From: Brevibacillus fortis
GTDB taxonomy: Bacteria > Bacillota > Bacilli > Brevibacillales > Brevibacillaceae
Assembly: GCF_003013395.1 (NCBI RefSeq)
Contig: NZ_PXZM01000003.1
Coordinates: 1 to 64,000, forward strand
DNA length: 64,000 nucleotides
Direction of reading: 5' to 3'
In this document: in pieces, positions 1 to 8,900 of the stretch
Position numbering within the stretch: the first letter of the stretch is position 1
How the letters are laid out: each line of letters opens with the position of its first letter
Notes under the pieces: generated by a model
What the model saw: only the letters and a program-made list of their open reading frames with translations
Databases searched by the model: none
What the model was told of the DNA's origin: nothing
Program-made: the position numbers and the translations under genes

Positions 1-62
1 ATCAAAGCCCCGGTGACGAGCAGTGCACACAGAGAGAACAGTCCCTTACGAAATCCCTTCAT
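1..62 (-). CDS. Start of an exported protein (partial, runs off the left edge)
   Basis: Only the first 20 codons are inside the window. Reading from position 62 leftwards gives MKGFRKGLFSLCALLVTGAL, a basic N-terminus followed by a hydrophobic stretch, as in a signal peptide or lipoprotein leader. An AGGGGG ribosome binding site lies 8 nt before the ATG. A sigma-54-like promoter sits about 50 nt upstream and an NtrC-type activator gene lies further upstream on the same strand, so this is a likely target of that activator. An extracellular solute-binding protein would fit, but the family cannot be read from 20 residues. Confidence 0.6.
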   Translation of the reverse strand, partial: MKGFRKGLFSLCALLVTGAL

Positions 63-112
63 GTTGTAAACCCCCTACCAAATATATTTTAGTAATTTCG
101 AACATTAGCTAT

Positions 113-130
113 ATTCACATATCGTGCCAA
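113..130 (-). promoter_or_regulatory. Candidate sigma-54 (-24/-12) promoter
   Basis: On the minus strand the sequence TTGGCACG-ATAT-GTGAAT matches the sigma-54 consensus TTGGCACG-N4-TTGCWW perfectly in the -24 box. The -12 box is partial: the invariant G is present, but the following C is replaced by A. The predicted transcript start leaves roughly a 40-nt leader before the ATG at position 62. The adjacent sigma-54 activator gene supports the assignment. Confidence 0.5.
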
Positions 131-232
131 TCGAGAAATCGAAGAGGAAAAGTAGAAGCAATAGCAAACGAGAGGCTGTCTAAAGCCATTCTTAGGCCGT
201 TTGCCATGAGTTGGGTGAGTATTTTGAAAATA

Positions 233-258
233 CAAAAAAGGCGGCAAAATCCGCCGCC
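233..258 (-). terminator. Rho-independent terminator of the NtrC-type regulator gene
   Basis: On the minus strand GGCGGC, a 7-nt loop and GCCGCC form a GC-rich stem followed by six T residues, 38 nt after the stop codon of the response regulator gene. It separates the two-component operon from the downstream exported-protein gene. Confidence 0.8.
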
Positions 259-295
259 CTGCGAAAATTGCCGCCGGCCATTTCTGCCGCCTCGT

Positions 296-1666
296 CTATT
301 CCTCTTCTTGTTCATCTTGGTATTTTTTCAGCTTATCCCGCAAGGTTCGCTCGCCCATCTCCAGCAATTGCGCTGTTTTACGGCGATTTCCTTCCTGATG
401 GGCGAGGGTGTGCAGGATGACCTTTTTTTCGATCTGCTCCAGCGTATCCCCGACGTAGACAGGGATCAGCTTTTGCTTGCTCGTGACCTGCTTAGGCTGC
501 GTCCCTTGCAGTTCCTTTGGCAAATCTCGCTTTTCGATCAGGGATGAGCTTGTCAAGGCAATCGCCCGTTCTACGATGTTTTGCAGCTCTCTGATGTTGC
601 CGGGAAAATCGTAGCTTTCCATCACTTGCAGCGCTTCCTGCGAGATACCGTCGATCGGCTTGCCCATTCGCTCGCTAATTTTTTTGATAAAGGAATGAAC
701 GAGCAGCGGCACGTCCCCTTCTCGTTCGCGCAGAGGAGCGAGTTGGATCGGGATGACGTTGAGCCGATAGTACAAGTCCTCGCGAAAACGGTGTGCTTTG
801 ACTTCCTTCCAAAGGTCTCGATTGGTCGCCGCGATGATCCGCACGTCGATTGATTTCTCTTCCAGTCCTCCCAGCGGGGTCACGGTTCGTTCTTGAATGA
901 CCCGCAGTAGCTTGCTTTGCAGGGACATATCCATTTCCCCGATTTCATCGAGAAAGATCGTGCCGCCATCAGCTAGCACAAACTGCCCGGGCTTGCTCTG
1001 CATGGCTCCGGTAAAAGCCCCTTTTTCATAGCCAAACAGCTCGGATTCCAACAAATTATCGGGAATAGCTGCGCAGTTGACTGCCTGAAACCGCTTGTTT
1101 CTGCGTTGTCCTTGGTAGTGGATCGCGCGGGCGACCAGCTCCTTGCCTGTTCCGCTTTCGCCGTTGATTAACACACTGGAGTCAATGTCTTTGACCTTAT
1201 CGATCAGATCAAGGATTTGTTGCATGGCTTTGCTGTTTCCGATCAGACCGTAGCTGTCGGACAGCTTATCCAGCTCTTCGCTTAGCCATTTGACGCGCGT
1301 CTGCAGCTGGTACAATTCTTCTGCTTTGGATAGCAAAATGTCCAGCTCGTCCATCATCAAGGGTTTGGTCAAATAGTAGAAGGCACCGTGCCGCATGGCT
1401 TCCACGGACGAAGAGATGCTTCCGAAGGCAGTCATCATGATCACTACGGTATCCGGTGACAGCCGTTTGATTTCCTTGAGCACTTCTGTTCCGTCATGAG
1501 CCCCGATTTTTAAATCGAGCAGGACGAGAGCGATCTCTACCTGCTGGAGGAAAGGCAGCGCCGCTTCTGGGTCGGTGAAGGTATTGACGAGATACTTTTC
1601 CTCCAAGGCAAATTCAAGTGACTGACAGATGGCAGGTTCATCATCAATGACTAACAGATGGTGCAT
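296..1666 (-). CDS. NtrC-family sigma-54-dependent response regulator
   Basis: 456-residue activator with the classic three-domain layout. A receiver domain occupies about residues 1-120 (acidic pair in VIDDEP, phospho-acceptor Asp in LLDLKIG). An AAA+ sigma-54 interaction domain spans about 140-370, with Walker A GESGTGKE and the sigma-54 contact loop GAFTGA. A Fis-type helix-turn-helix lies at the C-terminus (EGNRRKTAQLLEMGERTL). The ATG is preceded by GGAAGG and lies inside the end of the kinase gene, giving a 23-nt overlap that implies translational coupling. It should activate a sigma-54 promoter on phosphorylation, and the candidate at 113-130 is the nearest. Confidence 0.95.
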   Translation of the reverse strand: MHHLLVIDDEPAICQSLEFALEEKYLVNTFTDPEAALPFLQQVEIALVLLDLKIGAHDGTEVLKEIKRLSPDTVVIMMTAFGSISSSVEAMRHGAFYYLTKPLMMDELDILLSKAEELYQLQTRVKWLSEELDKLSDSYGLIGNSKAMQQILDLIDKVKDIDSSVLINGESGTGKELVARAIHYQGQRRNKRFQAVNCAAIPDNLLESELFGYEKGAFTGAMQSKPGQFVLADGGTIFLDEIGEMDMSLQSKLLRVIQERTVTPLGGLEEKSIDVRIIAATNRDLWKEVKAHRFREDLYYRLNVIPIQLAPLREREGDVPLLVHSFIKKISERMGKPIDGISQEALQVMESYDFPGNIRELQNIVERAIALTSSSLIEKRDLPKELQGTQPKQVTSKQKLIPVYVGDTLEQIEKKVILHTLAHQEGNRRKTAQLLEMGERTLRDKLKKYQDEQEEE

Positions 1667-3680
1667 AAGAGTCCTTCCCTTCTGTTTCTTGCTGTGGCAT
1701 CGGCAAGCGAATAATCATGGTGGTGCCGTGACCAAGCTGACTGTGCAGGTCGATGGCCCCTCCATTTTCTTTGACTAATTGATAGGTGATCGAGAGTCCG
1801 AGACCTACCCCATTTGCTTTGGTACTGAAGAAGGGCTCGAAAATGCGGTACTTGTCTTCTGGTGACATGCCATGCCCATTGTCTTCTACTTCGACGACGA
1901 CCATCTGCCCCTCTGTATATCCGCGAATATTCAATTTGCCTTGCACCTCCATCGATTCAATGGCGTTGAGCACGACATTGATCCAAATCTGCTTGGTTTG
2001 GTTGATGTCAGCCTCGATACACAAGTGAGGGGGAAGGCTGAGTGACACCTGAACCTTTTTCTCTTTGATCTTCTGGCTGCACAGCGCAAGGACCGCTTCC
2101 ATCAGGTCAGCGACACGGAAACGGGCTGGGTGCGGCGGTTTTGGCCGGGCGTACTCCAACAGATCATTCACGAGATCATTCAGGCGCAGGATTTCGCCAG
2201 GCACCTGCTGCGCGAAGAAATTGCGAAATTTGGGGTTGTCAAATTTGGTCGGCAAAAGCTGAGTATAGGTGAGAATAGAGGTCAGGGGGTTGCGGATTTC
2301 GTGTGCAATCCCCAAAATCAATTGCCCTAACGACCGCAATCTGTTTTCGCTCTCCAGCTTCTTTTCCATGTCTTTTTGCTTGGTCACATCATGAAAGTTG
2401 ATGATGGCTCCTGTGATTTCCTTTGCAGGAGAAATAATCGGAAAAATATTGTAGCGGATCACCAGCCGTTGGGCTTGCCCGTCTCGTTCCCTTTCCCAAA
2501 CGATCTCCTGCTCCAGATACGTACTACCCTGCATTAGGACATCCTCGACCTGATTATTGGGAATAAACTCTGCAAGAATCGTTCCGCTCAGGGGAAGGCC
2601 CGTTAAATGGTGATCGACGTCAAGAAAGTCGACTGCTTTTCGATTCATCAAAAAAATGCGGCTGTGCTGGGTGAGTGTGACATAAAAGCTGTAGGTACTG
2701 TTGAGTAGCTGCTGTTGAAATTGCAGATTCTCCTCGAGCAGCGCCATTTTTTCTTTCAGCTCCCGATTAATTTCGTGGATCTGGGAGGTTCTTCTCTGTA
2801 CTTCCTTTTTCAACATGCGATTCCACCATAAAATCCCGAGGACGATCAGTAGGCCAATGCCGGAGCCCCACTCTAGATAGAGGCGAAGGCGCTCCAAGTT
2901 AGGCGTGTTTGGTCTAATGTACTGTCCGAACCATTTTCGTTCGATTTTGTCATACGTTCCGTTTTGTTTGATCTTGGAGATAGCCTTGTTGATCTCAGTC
3001 AGTAGCTGCACGTTTTTAGGAAGAACCGCGACTCCATAATCAGTCGGATCGATCGGGTCGCCTACGATTTTGATTTGGGATTGCTGGTTGTTTTTTTGCA
3101 GGAAGTACTGCCCCGTGATGCGATTGCCGACAAACGCGTCTACCTTTCCGTCGAGGAGCAATTGCACAGCTTCTTCCTGACTGTCTGTCTCGATGAAGCT
3201 GGTATTTTGAAGCTCAAGGAAAAGATCAGCCGCGATGTCTGCTTTTTGGAAGGCGACCCTCCGACCAGTCAGGTCTCCGATCCCGAAGATGTGCACATTG
3301 TCTGTTCGCACGAATATCCCCTGGGAGCTTAAAAAGTATGGAGCTGAGAAATCGTACAGCTTGTCACGCGCAGGACTGTATTTCATTCCTTGCACGGCAT
3401 CGACATGTCCGTTTCGCAAGGCATCGAGAGCTACATTCCAGGGCAAGGGCACGAATTCAATTCGCATACCTGTCTCAATCGAAATGGCGTTCATGATGTC
3501 TACATTAAAGCCGCTGAAAACGCCAGTCTGGGCAAAGTACTCGAAGGGCGGAAAATTATTGTCCCCTGCGATGCGAATGACTTTTTCCTGATGTACCTCG
3601 CTGGGGATCGTCATGCCGATAGTCATGAGCAGAATCACTCCGAGCATCAGCCCGATCCCTATTTTCTTTCCGCCAATCAT
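1644..3680 (-). CDS. Sensor histidine kinase with extracellular solute-binding domain
   Basis: About 678 residues. A signal anchor is followed by a bacterial extracellular solute-binding protein family 3 domain (about residues 35-265, amino-acid-ABC-receptor type). Next come a transmembrane helix (about 275-300), a coiled coil, a PAS domain (about 340-440), a HisKA dimerization domain with H box GIAHEIRNPLTS, and a HATPase domain with DNGHGMS and GVGLGLS boxes. The ATG at 3680 is preferred over an upstream GTG because GGAGGT lies 7 nt before it. It is paired with the overlapping NtrC-type regulator. The binding-protein fold suggests direct sensing of a small polar ligand such as an amino acid; the ligand itself is inferred, not seen. 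Confidence 0.93.
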   Translation of the reverse strand: MIGGKKIGIGLMLGVILLMTIGMTIPSEVHQEKVIRIAGDNNFPPFEYFAQTGVFSGFNVDIMNAISIETGMRIEFVPLPWNVALDALRNGHVDAVQGMKYSPARDKLYDFSAPYFLSSQGIFVRTDNVHIFGIGDLTGRRVAFQKADIAADLFLELQNTSFIETDSQEEAVQLLLDGKVDAFVGNRITGQYFLQKNNQQSQIKIVGDPIDPTDYGVAVLPKNVQLLTEINKAISKIKQNGTYDKIERKWFGQYIRPNTPNLERLRLYLEWGSGIGLLIVLGILWWNRMLKKEVQRRTSQIHEINRELKEKMALLEENLQFQQQLLNSTYSFYVTLTQHSRIFLMNRKAVDFLDVDHHLTGLPLSGTILAEFIPNNQVEDVLMQGSTYLEQEIVWERERDGQAQRLVIRYNIFPIISPAKEITGAIINFHDVTKQKDMEKKLESENRLRSLGQLILGIAHEIRNPLTSILTYTQLLPTKFDNPKFRNFFAQQVPGEILRLNDLVNDLLEYARPKPPHPARFRVADLMEAVLALCSQKIKEKKVQVSLSLPPHLCIEADINQTKQIWINVVLNAIESMEVQGKLNIRGYTEGQMVVVEVEDNGHGMSPEDKYRIFEPFFSTKANGVGLGLSITYQLVKENGGAIDLHSQLGHGTTMIIRLPMPQQETEGKDSYAPSVSH

Positions 3681-3798
3681 GCTATGCACCTCCGTTCACC
3701 GTCTTGTTGTTGAAAAGGATAAAGTGTTGTTGATCGAAATTCAAGCGCCTATTGTTTCGTGAAAATAAAGTTGTAGGTAATAAATGAAAGTATTAGAC

Positions 3799-4050
3799 CG
3801 ACTTAGGTGGCGTGTATAGATGACATTGCCTACTGGAGCTCGCGTTACCTTGTACGGGCTGCGCATTTCACCGATCAAACGCTCCATGAAGGTATCGGCG
3901 CTCTTATAGGCCAGCTTGTCATCAGGTATCGAGCGCTGGGACGAGCATTTGCAGCTTTTGCTCCGTTAGTTTTGCCTTTTCGCTAAACTAATTTTCCTGA
4001 AGTTGAGCTGCTGCTTGTTGGTTGTCTGCCTAATTTGCCATGACTGTGCC
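3799..4050 (-). pseudogene. Decayed coding remnant, family not identified
   Basis: Minus-strand translation gives protein-like segments in two frames interrupted by stops. One is glutamine/alanine-rich and coiled-coil-like (ADNQQAAAQLQEN, then AKLTEQKLQMLVPALDT). The next, after a frame change, reads DDKLAYKSADTFMERLIGEM and continues SPYKVTRAPVGNVIYTRHL. No start codon or intact frame connects them. About 37 bp of the first segment recurs near position 12,350, so this may come from a repeated gene family. The rest of the 3681-4126 gap shows no convincing gene. Confidence 0.35.
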
Positions 4051-4126
4051 CCAGGCTGGTCAGATAGTCCACGGATAACAAAGAAGACCCAGCCTAGTGC
4101 CAGGTCAACGTCTTCCTATTTGCTAT

Positions 4127-5035
4127 TTATTTTACTTCTCTAACGTTCTCGGAAATTGTTTTAAATTTTACAGGAACCTCTCTCTTTTCTACTACTACTG
4201 GGTTACGGGGATCGGTCACGTCTTCAAAGACAACCGTAAGTCTCGTTCCAAATTCCGTTTTGAATTCTCCTACGCCCTGGGTGCGAATTCCATTTCGGAG
4301 CCAGTGATCATATGGATAATTGAGCTCTCGATTTACTCTCTCGAAGCCCTGTTTATCTTTGGCCCAAGCCCATGTCTGTCCTAAAGAATAGGACAGATCT
4401 GGCACATTTCTATAGAAGACTCTGCCAAACAAATCTGCTTCAATGTTGTTTTTGCCGGAGATCGTCATTTTTTCAAAAACATAATTGACCTTATATGTTT
4501 TATACGGGGGAACAACAACGTTTTGAGGAGGTGCAATGAGGGTTCTCTGTACGGACTTTTCTGTAGTATTCGCTGTGGACATATTATAGTCGACACTAAA
4601 ATTATGCGATGCAGAAACAACCCACACAGTAGCAGACGCATTGTATGCATAACCAAATGTCCAACCCGTTGTATTTGTTGTACTGGTCGTCTCAGTAAAT
4701 GCATGTTCGTAAGCTGCTGATGTCATCGTTTGTGTAGATGGCAAGTTGTTCGTTAACAAACTGTCATGTACCGTTAAAATTTCCGTATTCTCGATATTGG
4801 AGCTTTGTATATTACTGCCACGCAATACAAAATCGTCTATCTTATGATCTGTGTAATACTGTCCCCAGCCTAATTGTCCATCATCACTTTTAATCATTTT
4901 GACAATTCTTTCGTCAATATCTTGAACAGCGCCACTCTTGCTTTGTTCCGCTGCCATCACATTAGCTGGCGGAGCCACAACGCTTGGTACTACGCAAACG
5001 GCTGATGCCAACAGCAAGCACATCCATTTTTTCAT
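4127..5035 (-). CDS. Secreted ETX/MTX2-family (aerolysin-like) pore-forming toxin
   Basis: 302 residues with a Sec signal peptide (MKKWMCLLLASAVCVVPSVV..., likely cleaved after NVMA|AEQS). The mature part has the beta-rich, Ser/Thr-rich central region typical of the Clostridium epsilon toxin / Mtx2 family: alternating Thr/Ser around residues 90-160 (TETTSTTNTTGWTFGYA) and a later VVVPPYKTYKVNYVFEK strand. Length fits the family (about 290-330). GGGGAG lies 8 nt before the ATG. It stands alone, with decayed genes on both sides, as expected for accessory cargo. Target cells (insect, nematode or other) cannot be inferred. A Cry-like or aerolysin-like relative without insecticidal activity is possible. 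Confidence 0.82.
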   Translation of the reverse strand: MKKWMCLLLASAVCVVPSVVAPPANVMAAEQSKSGAVQDIDERIVKMIKSDDGQLGWGQYYTDHKIDDFVLRGSNIQSSNIENTEILTVHDSLLTNNLPSTQTMTSAAYEHAFTETTSTTNTTGWTFGYAYNASATVWVVSASHNFSVDYNMSTANTTEKSVQRTLIAPPQNVVVPPYKTYKVNYVFEKMTISGKNNIEADLFGRVFYRNVPDLSYSLGQTWAWAKDKQGFERVNRELNYPYDHWLRNGIRTQGVGEFKTEFGTRLTVVFEDVTDPRNPVVVEKREVPVKFKTISENVREVK

Positions 5036-5353
5036 TCATACTCTCCCCTTTTCTTTTACATGTACGAGGCTTACAGCTTTCGTTGTTGCAGTAGACATGC
5101 AGTAGACAGTTCCCAGCCAACACGTTTGCTACATGTAATTGGTGACAGTCAGTCAAAGAAGAGTATAGAGAGGCGAATCTACGAATTGCGTTTCTCCTCC
5201 TTCCGCTTTTATTCCATACCCTCTCGACAAGGCCGATTATGCAGGAAAATATTTAAAAAAGTTTCAGTTCCTACAAAAAGAAATGTTAATATTCAAAAAA
5301 ACCATGAATTAACAAATTGGAAATATATTCATGAGAAGTTTGTGCCAAACAGA

Positions 5354-5400
5354 GGGGCTGTCCGTAAAGTCGCGAATTGGCAGACTTTTTGGATAGCCCC
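5354..5400. repeat. Imperfect inverted repeat between toxin and decayed sensor
   Basis: GGGGCTGTCC and GGATAGCCCC form the outer arms, with AAAGTC and GACTTT as inner arms around a short loop. Neither strand has a T-run next to it, so it is not a clear terminator. It could be a structured intergenic element. Confidence 0.45.
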
Positions 5401-5404
5401 AACG

Positions 5405-5760
5405 AAACAACTCTCTTTTCGAACATTCTCTGTTCCTGTCAATGCCAGCTTAAAATAATCTCTGTCACTGATATTTATAGGTTCGTCCAAGCGTTCAGTA
5501 CATTGCCAGAAAGATCCGTGAGGACAAAAGCGTCAAATCCTGTCCGCCTAGCTTCTTGTTCTAAAAAAGATTTCTTTTCATCATGCTGTATATGATCTTC
5601 TTGCATGATGGCATATTGTGAAACGGCTTCTATATATTGAAGGTTCGCATTCCTTTTTGCTTCTACATACTTTGCTATTAATTCTGCTCGGGTCTGTAAA
5701 CTTGATTGATTTCATATGAAGATGTTCTCCTTTCAGTAGCTTTGAAATGGAATCGCTTGA
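5405..5760 (-). pseudogene. Decayed cache-domain sensor (chemoreceptor, kinase or cyclase N-terminal part)
   Basis: Minus-strand translation begins with ISSDSISKLLKGEHLHMK after an AAAGGAG-like site and continues one frame over as NQSSLQTRAELIAKYVEAKRN. It then reads FLEQEARRTGFDAFVLTDLSGNVLNAW and, after a further shift and stop, INISDRDYFKLALTG. The GFDxF-x-TDLSGNV and ISDRDYFKLAL elements match the core of extracellular dCache domains. At least two frameshifts and a stop break the gene and no cytoplasmic output domain remains. The 5036-5404 stretch upstream of the toxin contains only its presumed promoter region and the hairpin listed separately. Confidence 0.6.
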
Positions 5761-5941
5761 GATCATTCTTTCATTTTTCCGCCTCTTTCCCAATGAGGAT
5801 TGTAATTGCTGTATATGTATAAGGATGCAAGATAAGTGTTAAAAAAGTTCGAATATGAGCTGAGTCATTATGAACATTCGTAAAGACTGTTAATATTTTT
5901 CTCAGCAGCCGATTCGCTTCATTTGTCAGGAAAAGTAAATA

Positions 5942-5976
5942 GTCCCTTTCGGTTGTTGTAATCAACGGAAAGGGAC
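5942..5976 (-). terminator. Terminator of the hybrid kinase gene
   Basis: GTCCCTTTC-CGTTG and CAAC-CGAAAGGGAC form a 14-bp imperfect stem around a 7-nt loop on the minus strand, immediately after the kinase stop codon, followed by the T-rich TATTTACTTTT. Confidence 0.75.
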
Positions 5977-5983
5977 CAATGAT

Positions 5984-8900
5984 TTAAAGCTGTTCGAGTA
6001 ACCAAGTGCATGCAGTCAAAGCTTTGTTCAAGCTGTCTTGCAGATGCTCCAGGACTGTAGTGAGATCCGCACTGTCAGCAATTGTTTTTTCTGCGACGGC
6101 TACTGCATCGATCAATTCAATAGCACCTAAATTCGCGGCTGCACCTTTTAGGGCGTGAAGCATGTGTAAGGCCAAAGCATAGTCATGAATTGACACGCAC
6201 TTCGTTAACCGCTCGAAGAAAGTCTCATATTCTTTCTGAAAAACTTGTAACATTCTCTTGTAGATATGTGTTTTTCCATCCAGCCTGTCTAATGCTTCCC
6301 TGACATCGATGCCAAGCTCTGGGGAGAAAACCAGATTAGTTTTGTCCCTCCATTCAGAGGAATTGGATTTTCTTGGATTGACCTTCAAATGAATAGGCAA
6401 CGCTTCGATTAATTGAGAAGGATTAACTGGCTTGTAGAGCACGTCATTGAACTCCTTGTGTAATGATAGCTGCTGGGTAATGTCAGCAGTAAGGAGGATG
6501 ATCGTGATCTGGGAAAATCGAGAATCTTTGCGGATTCTCTTTGCCGTTTCCAAGCCGTTCATTTCGGGAACATGCAGATCCATCAGGATGCCATCAAAGA
6601 CTTCTTTCTCAAGGATTTGCAGAGCTTGCCTTCCAGTTTCGGCTATCGTCACCTTATATCCATGTGCTTCAAGAAGATGCTGGATAACAATCTGGTTGAT
6701 TTTGTTATCTTCAACAAGAAGGAGATGTACGCGATCACCAGGAACGGGTGGGGCCTTCTGTGCTTCATCTTCATTTTCTGGTGAAGATTCTTCAAAGTAA
6801 TCCAGTGAACAAACAGCGGCTACTGCCTGAGTTAAACATAACGAAGTAACAGGCTTAACCAAAACTTTGTCTGGTCTGTGTTGAACAGGTAATTGTTGAA
6901 TGATCCCCCTTCCCTCCAGAGTCGTATAAGCGATCGTCCTCATGTCGTCCCGCATTCCTTCCATGATCATCGGCAACCAGGTTAGTAACGGATTCGATTT
7001 TTCGTACGCTAACTCCCCGTCTACTATCAGGACATCGAATGTTTGGGTCTCCATGCATTGTATGGCACCTAACCAAGTATCCGTGCCAATGATCTGGTTA
7101 CATAGGGGAGAAAACGCTTTTATCAAGCTATCTCTTACTCTTTCGTTTTCTTCTGCGACAAGTATCCGAACCGGCAAGAAGAAAGGCTGGCGGAGTTCCT
7201 TTGTGCTTTTTTCGAATGGAAGAATAATGTTAAACTCTGTTCCAATAGTAGGTTTGCTGTTGCATTTGATGGTTCCACCCATTGCATCCGTAATATCTTT
7301 TGCAATTACCAGCCCCAGACCAGTTCCACTTTGGTACCAAGTCGTTGCTTCTTCTGCTTGTACGAAAGGTTGAAACAGTTTATTCATGATTTCAGGGCGA
7401 ATCCCTATTCCGGTATCTCTAATGACAAATTCTAATTTGAATTCCTTATAAGCATCCTCTATCTTTCTAACGGTAAGCTCAATCATGCCTTCATCCGTGA
7501 ATTTGATCGCATTACTTAACAAATTCAACAATACTTGAGCCAGTCGGAGAGAATCTCCGGTAATGGTATTCGGTACATGGTCGTCTATTTCGACAAGCAA
7601 GTCAACCGGTTTATTTCCCAACAGCACGCTCAAGGGGCCACTGAGTTGCTGAATGATTTCCTCTAACTGGAACTCTTTGCACTCCAATGAAAACATTTCT
7701 GCCTCTATTTTGGAATAGTCCAGTATATCGGTAATAATCTGAAACAGTAAGCTTGATGAATCCATGATCTTTCGCAAATATTCTTCCTGTAGCTCATTCA
7801 AGCTAGTCATTTGTAGTAGCTGGCTAAGTCCAATTATCCCATTCAGCGGCGTTCTTATTTCGTGACTCATCTTCGCAAGGAAAACGCCCTTGGCATGATT
7901 GGCTTCATCAGCCTCCTGTTTTGCGTTTATTAATTCTGCCTGGATACGCTTGAGTTCTGAAATATCTCGGATGATGGTAGAAAAGAATACCTCACCGCCG
8001 TCATTTGGGAAATGAGGCACAATGACTTGTGAGATAACTATACTTTTTCCAAGTGGCGAATTAAACTCGGACTCGTGTACCCAATGCCCTTTTTGTTCGG
8101 CGATATTCAATCCGTCCTGAATTAACTTTTTTGTCTTGTCAGAAAAATAGTACATCAAACTTTTATTTTCATCGCGTAACTGATTGATACCCAAAAACTT
8201 CAACCCAGCTTGGTTGATATAAAACATGTCGCAATTTGCATCAAAGGTTGCAATAATATCCCGGGCATTTTCTGCAATATTGAATAGACGATCTCTTGTG
8301 CTTTCATTGATCTTCGTTTCACGAGCGAGAATGACATAGCCTTTTATCGCTCCATTTGATGACATCATGGGGCTAACGTTGGCCACTACCGTAACAGAGT
8401 CTCCATTCCTTGTTTTCCAGAGCCACTCCGTATCCACCGGAAAGCCTTTACAAGAAGGAAATACGAATGCATGACAATCTGCATCTACTTTCCTACCGTA
8501 TTCCTTGGAATAAAAGGATGCGCGTTCGACGAGTTGTTGGTTGTCTAACCACAAAAGAGGAGTTTCTTTTCTCAGTACTTCTTCTGAAGAATAGCCAAGC
8601 ACATCTTCTGCCCTTTTATTAAAGGAACGGATTAAGAAATCTCGATCCGTCACAATCATGACATAGTGATGGTGATGAATATACGAATCATAAGGTTCGA
8701 GAAGATCGTGTATACGGGTTAGAGGTGGATTTTCACCAACAGAACCTGGGCTGACGTCATCTGTTTCTTTTCGGATTTGATTTTGATTTCTACTGTGCTG
8801 TTGTCGTCCATGATACATACCAAATATGAACAAGCTTGACAGTACCAACTCAGCTAAGAGAATGCCTTCTGCATGATCCAACCATACTGTGATGAGGGGA

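Noticed and set aside
4962..5156. Cys-rich minus-strand ORF overlapping the toxin start
   Set aside because: It is an out-of-frame shadow across the toxin leader and promoter region, with no support as a peptide gene.
5771..5965. 64-codon minus-strand ORF with a TTG start
   Set aside because: It begins inside the kinase terminator hairpin, has no ribosome binding site and resembles no family.
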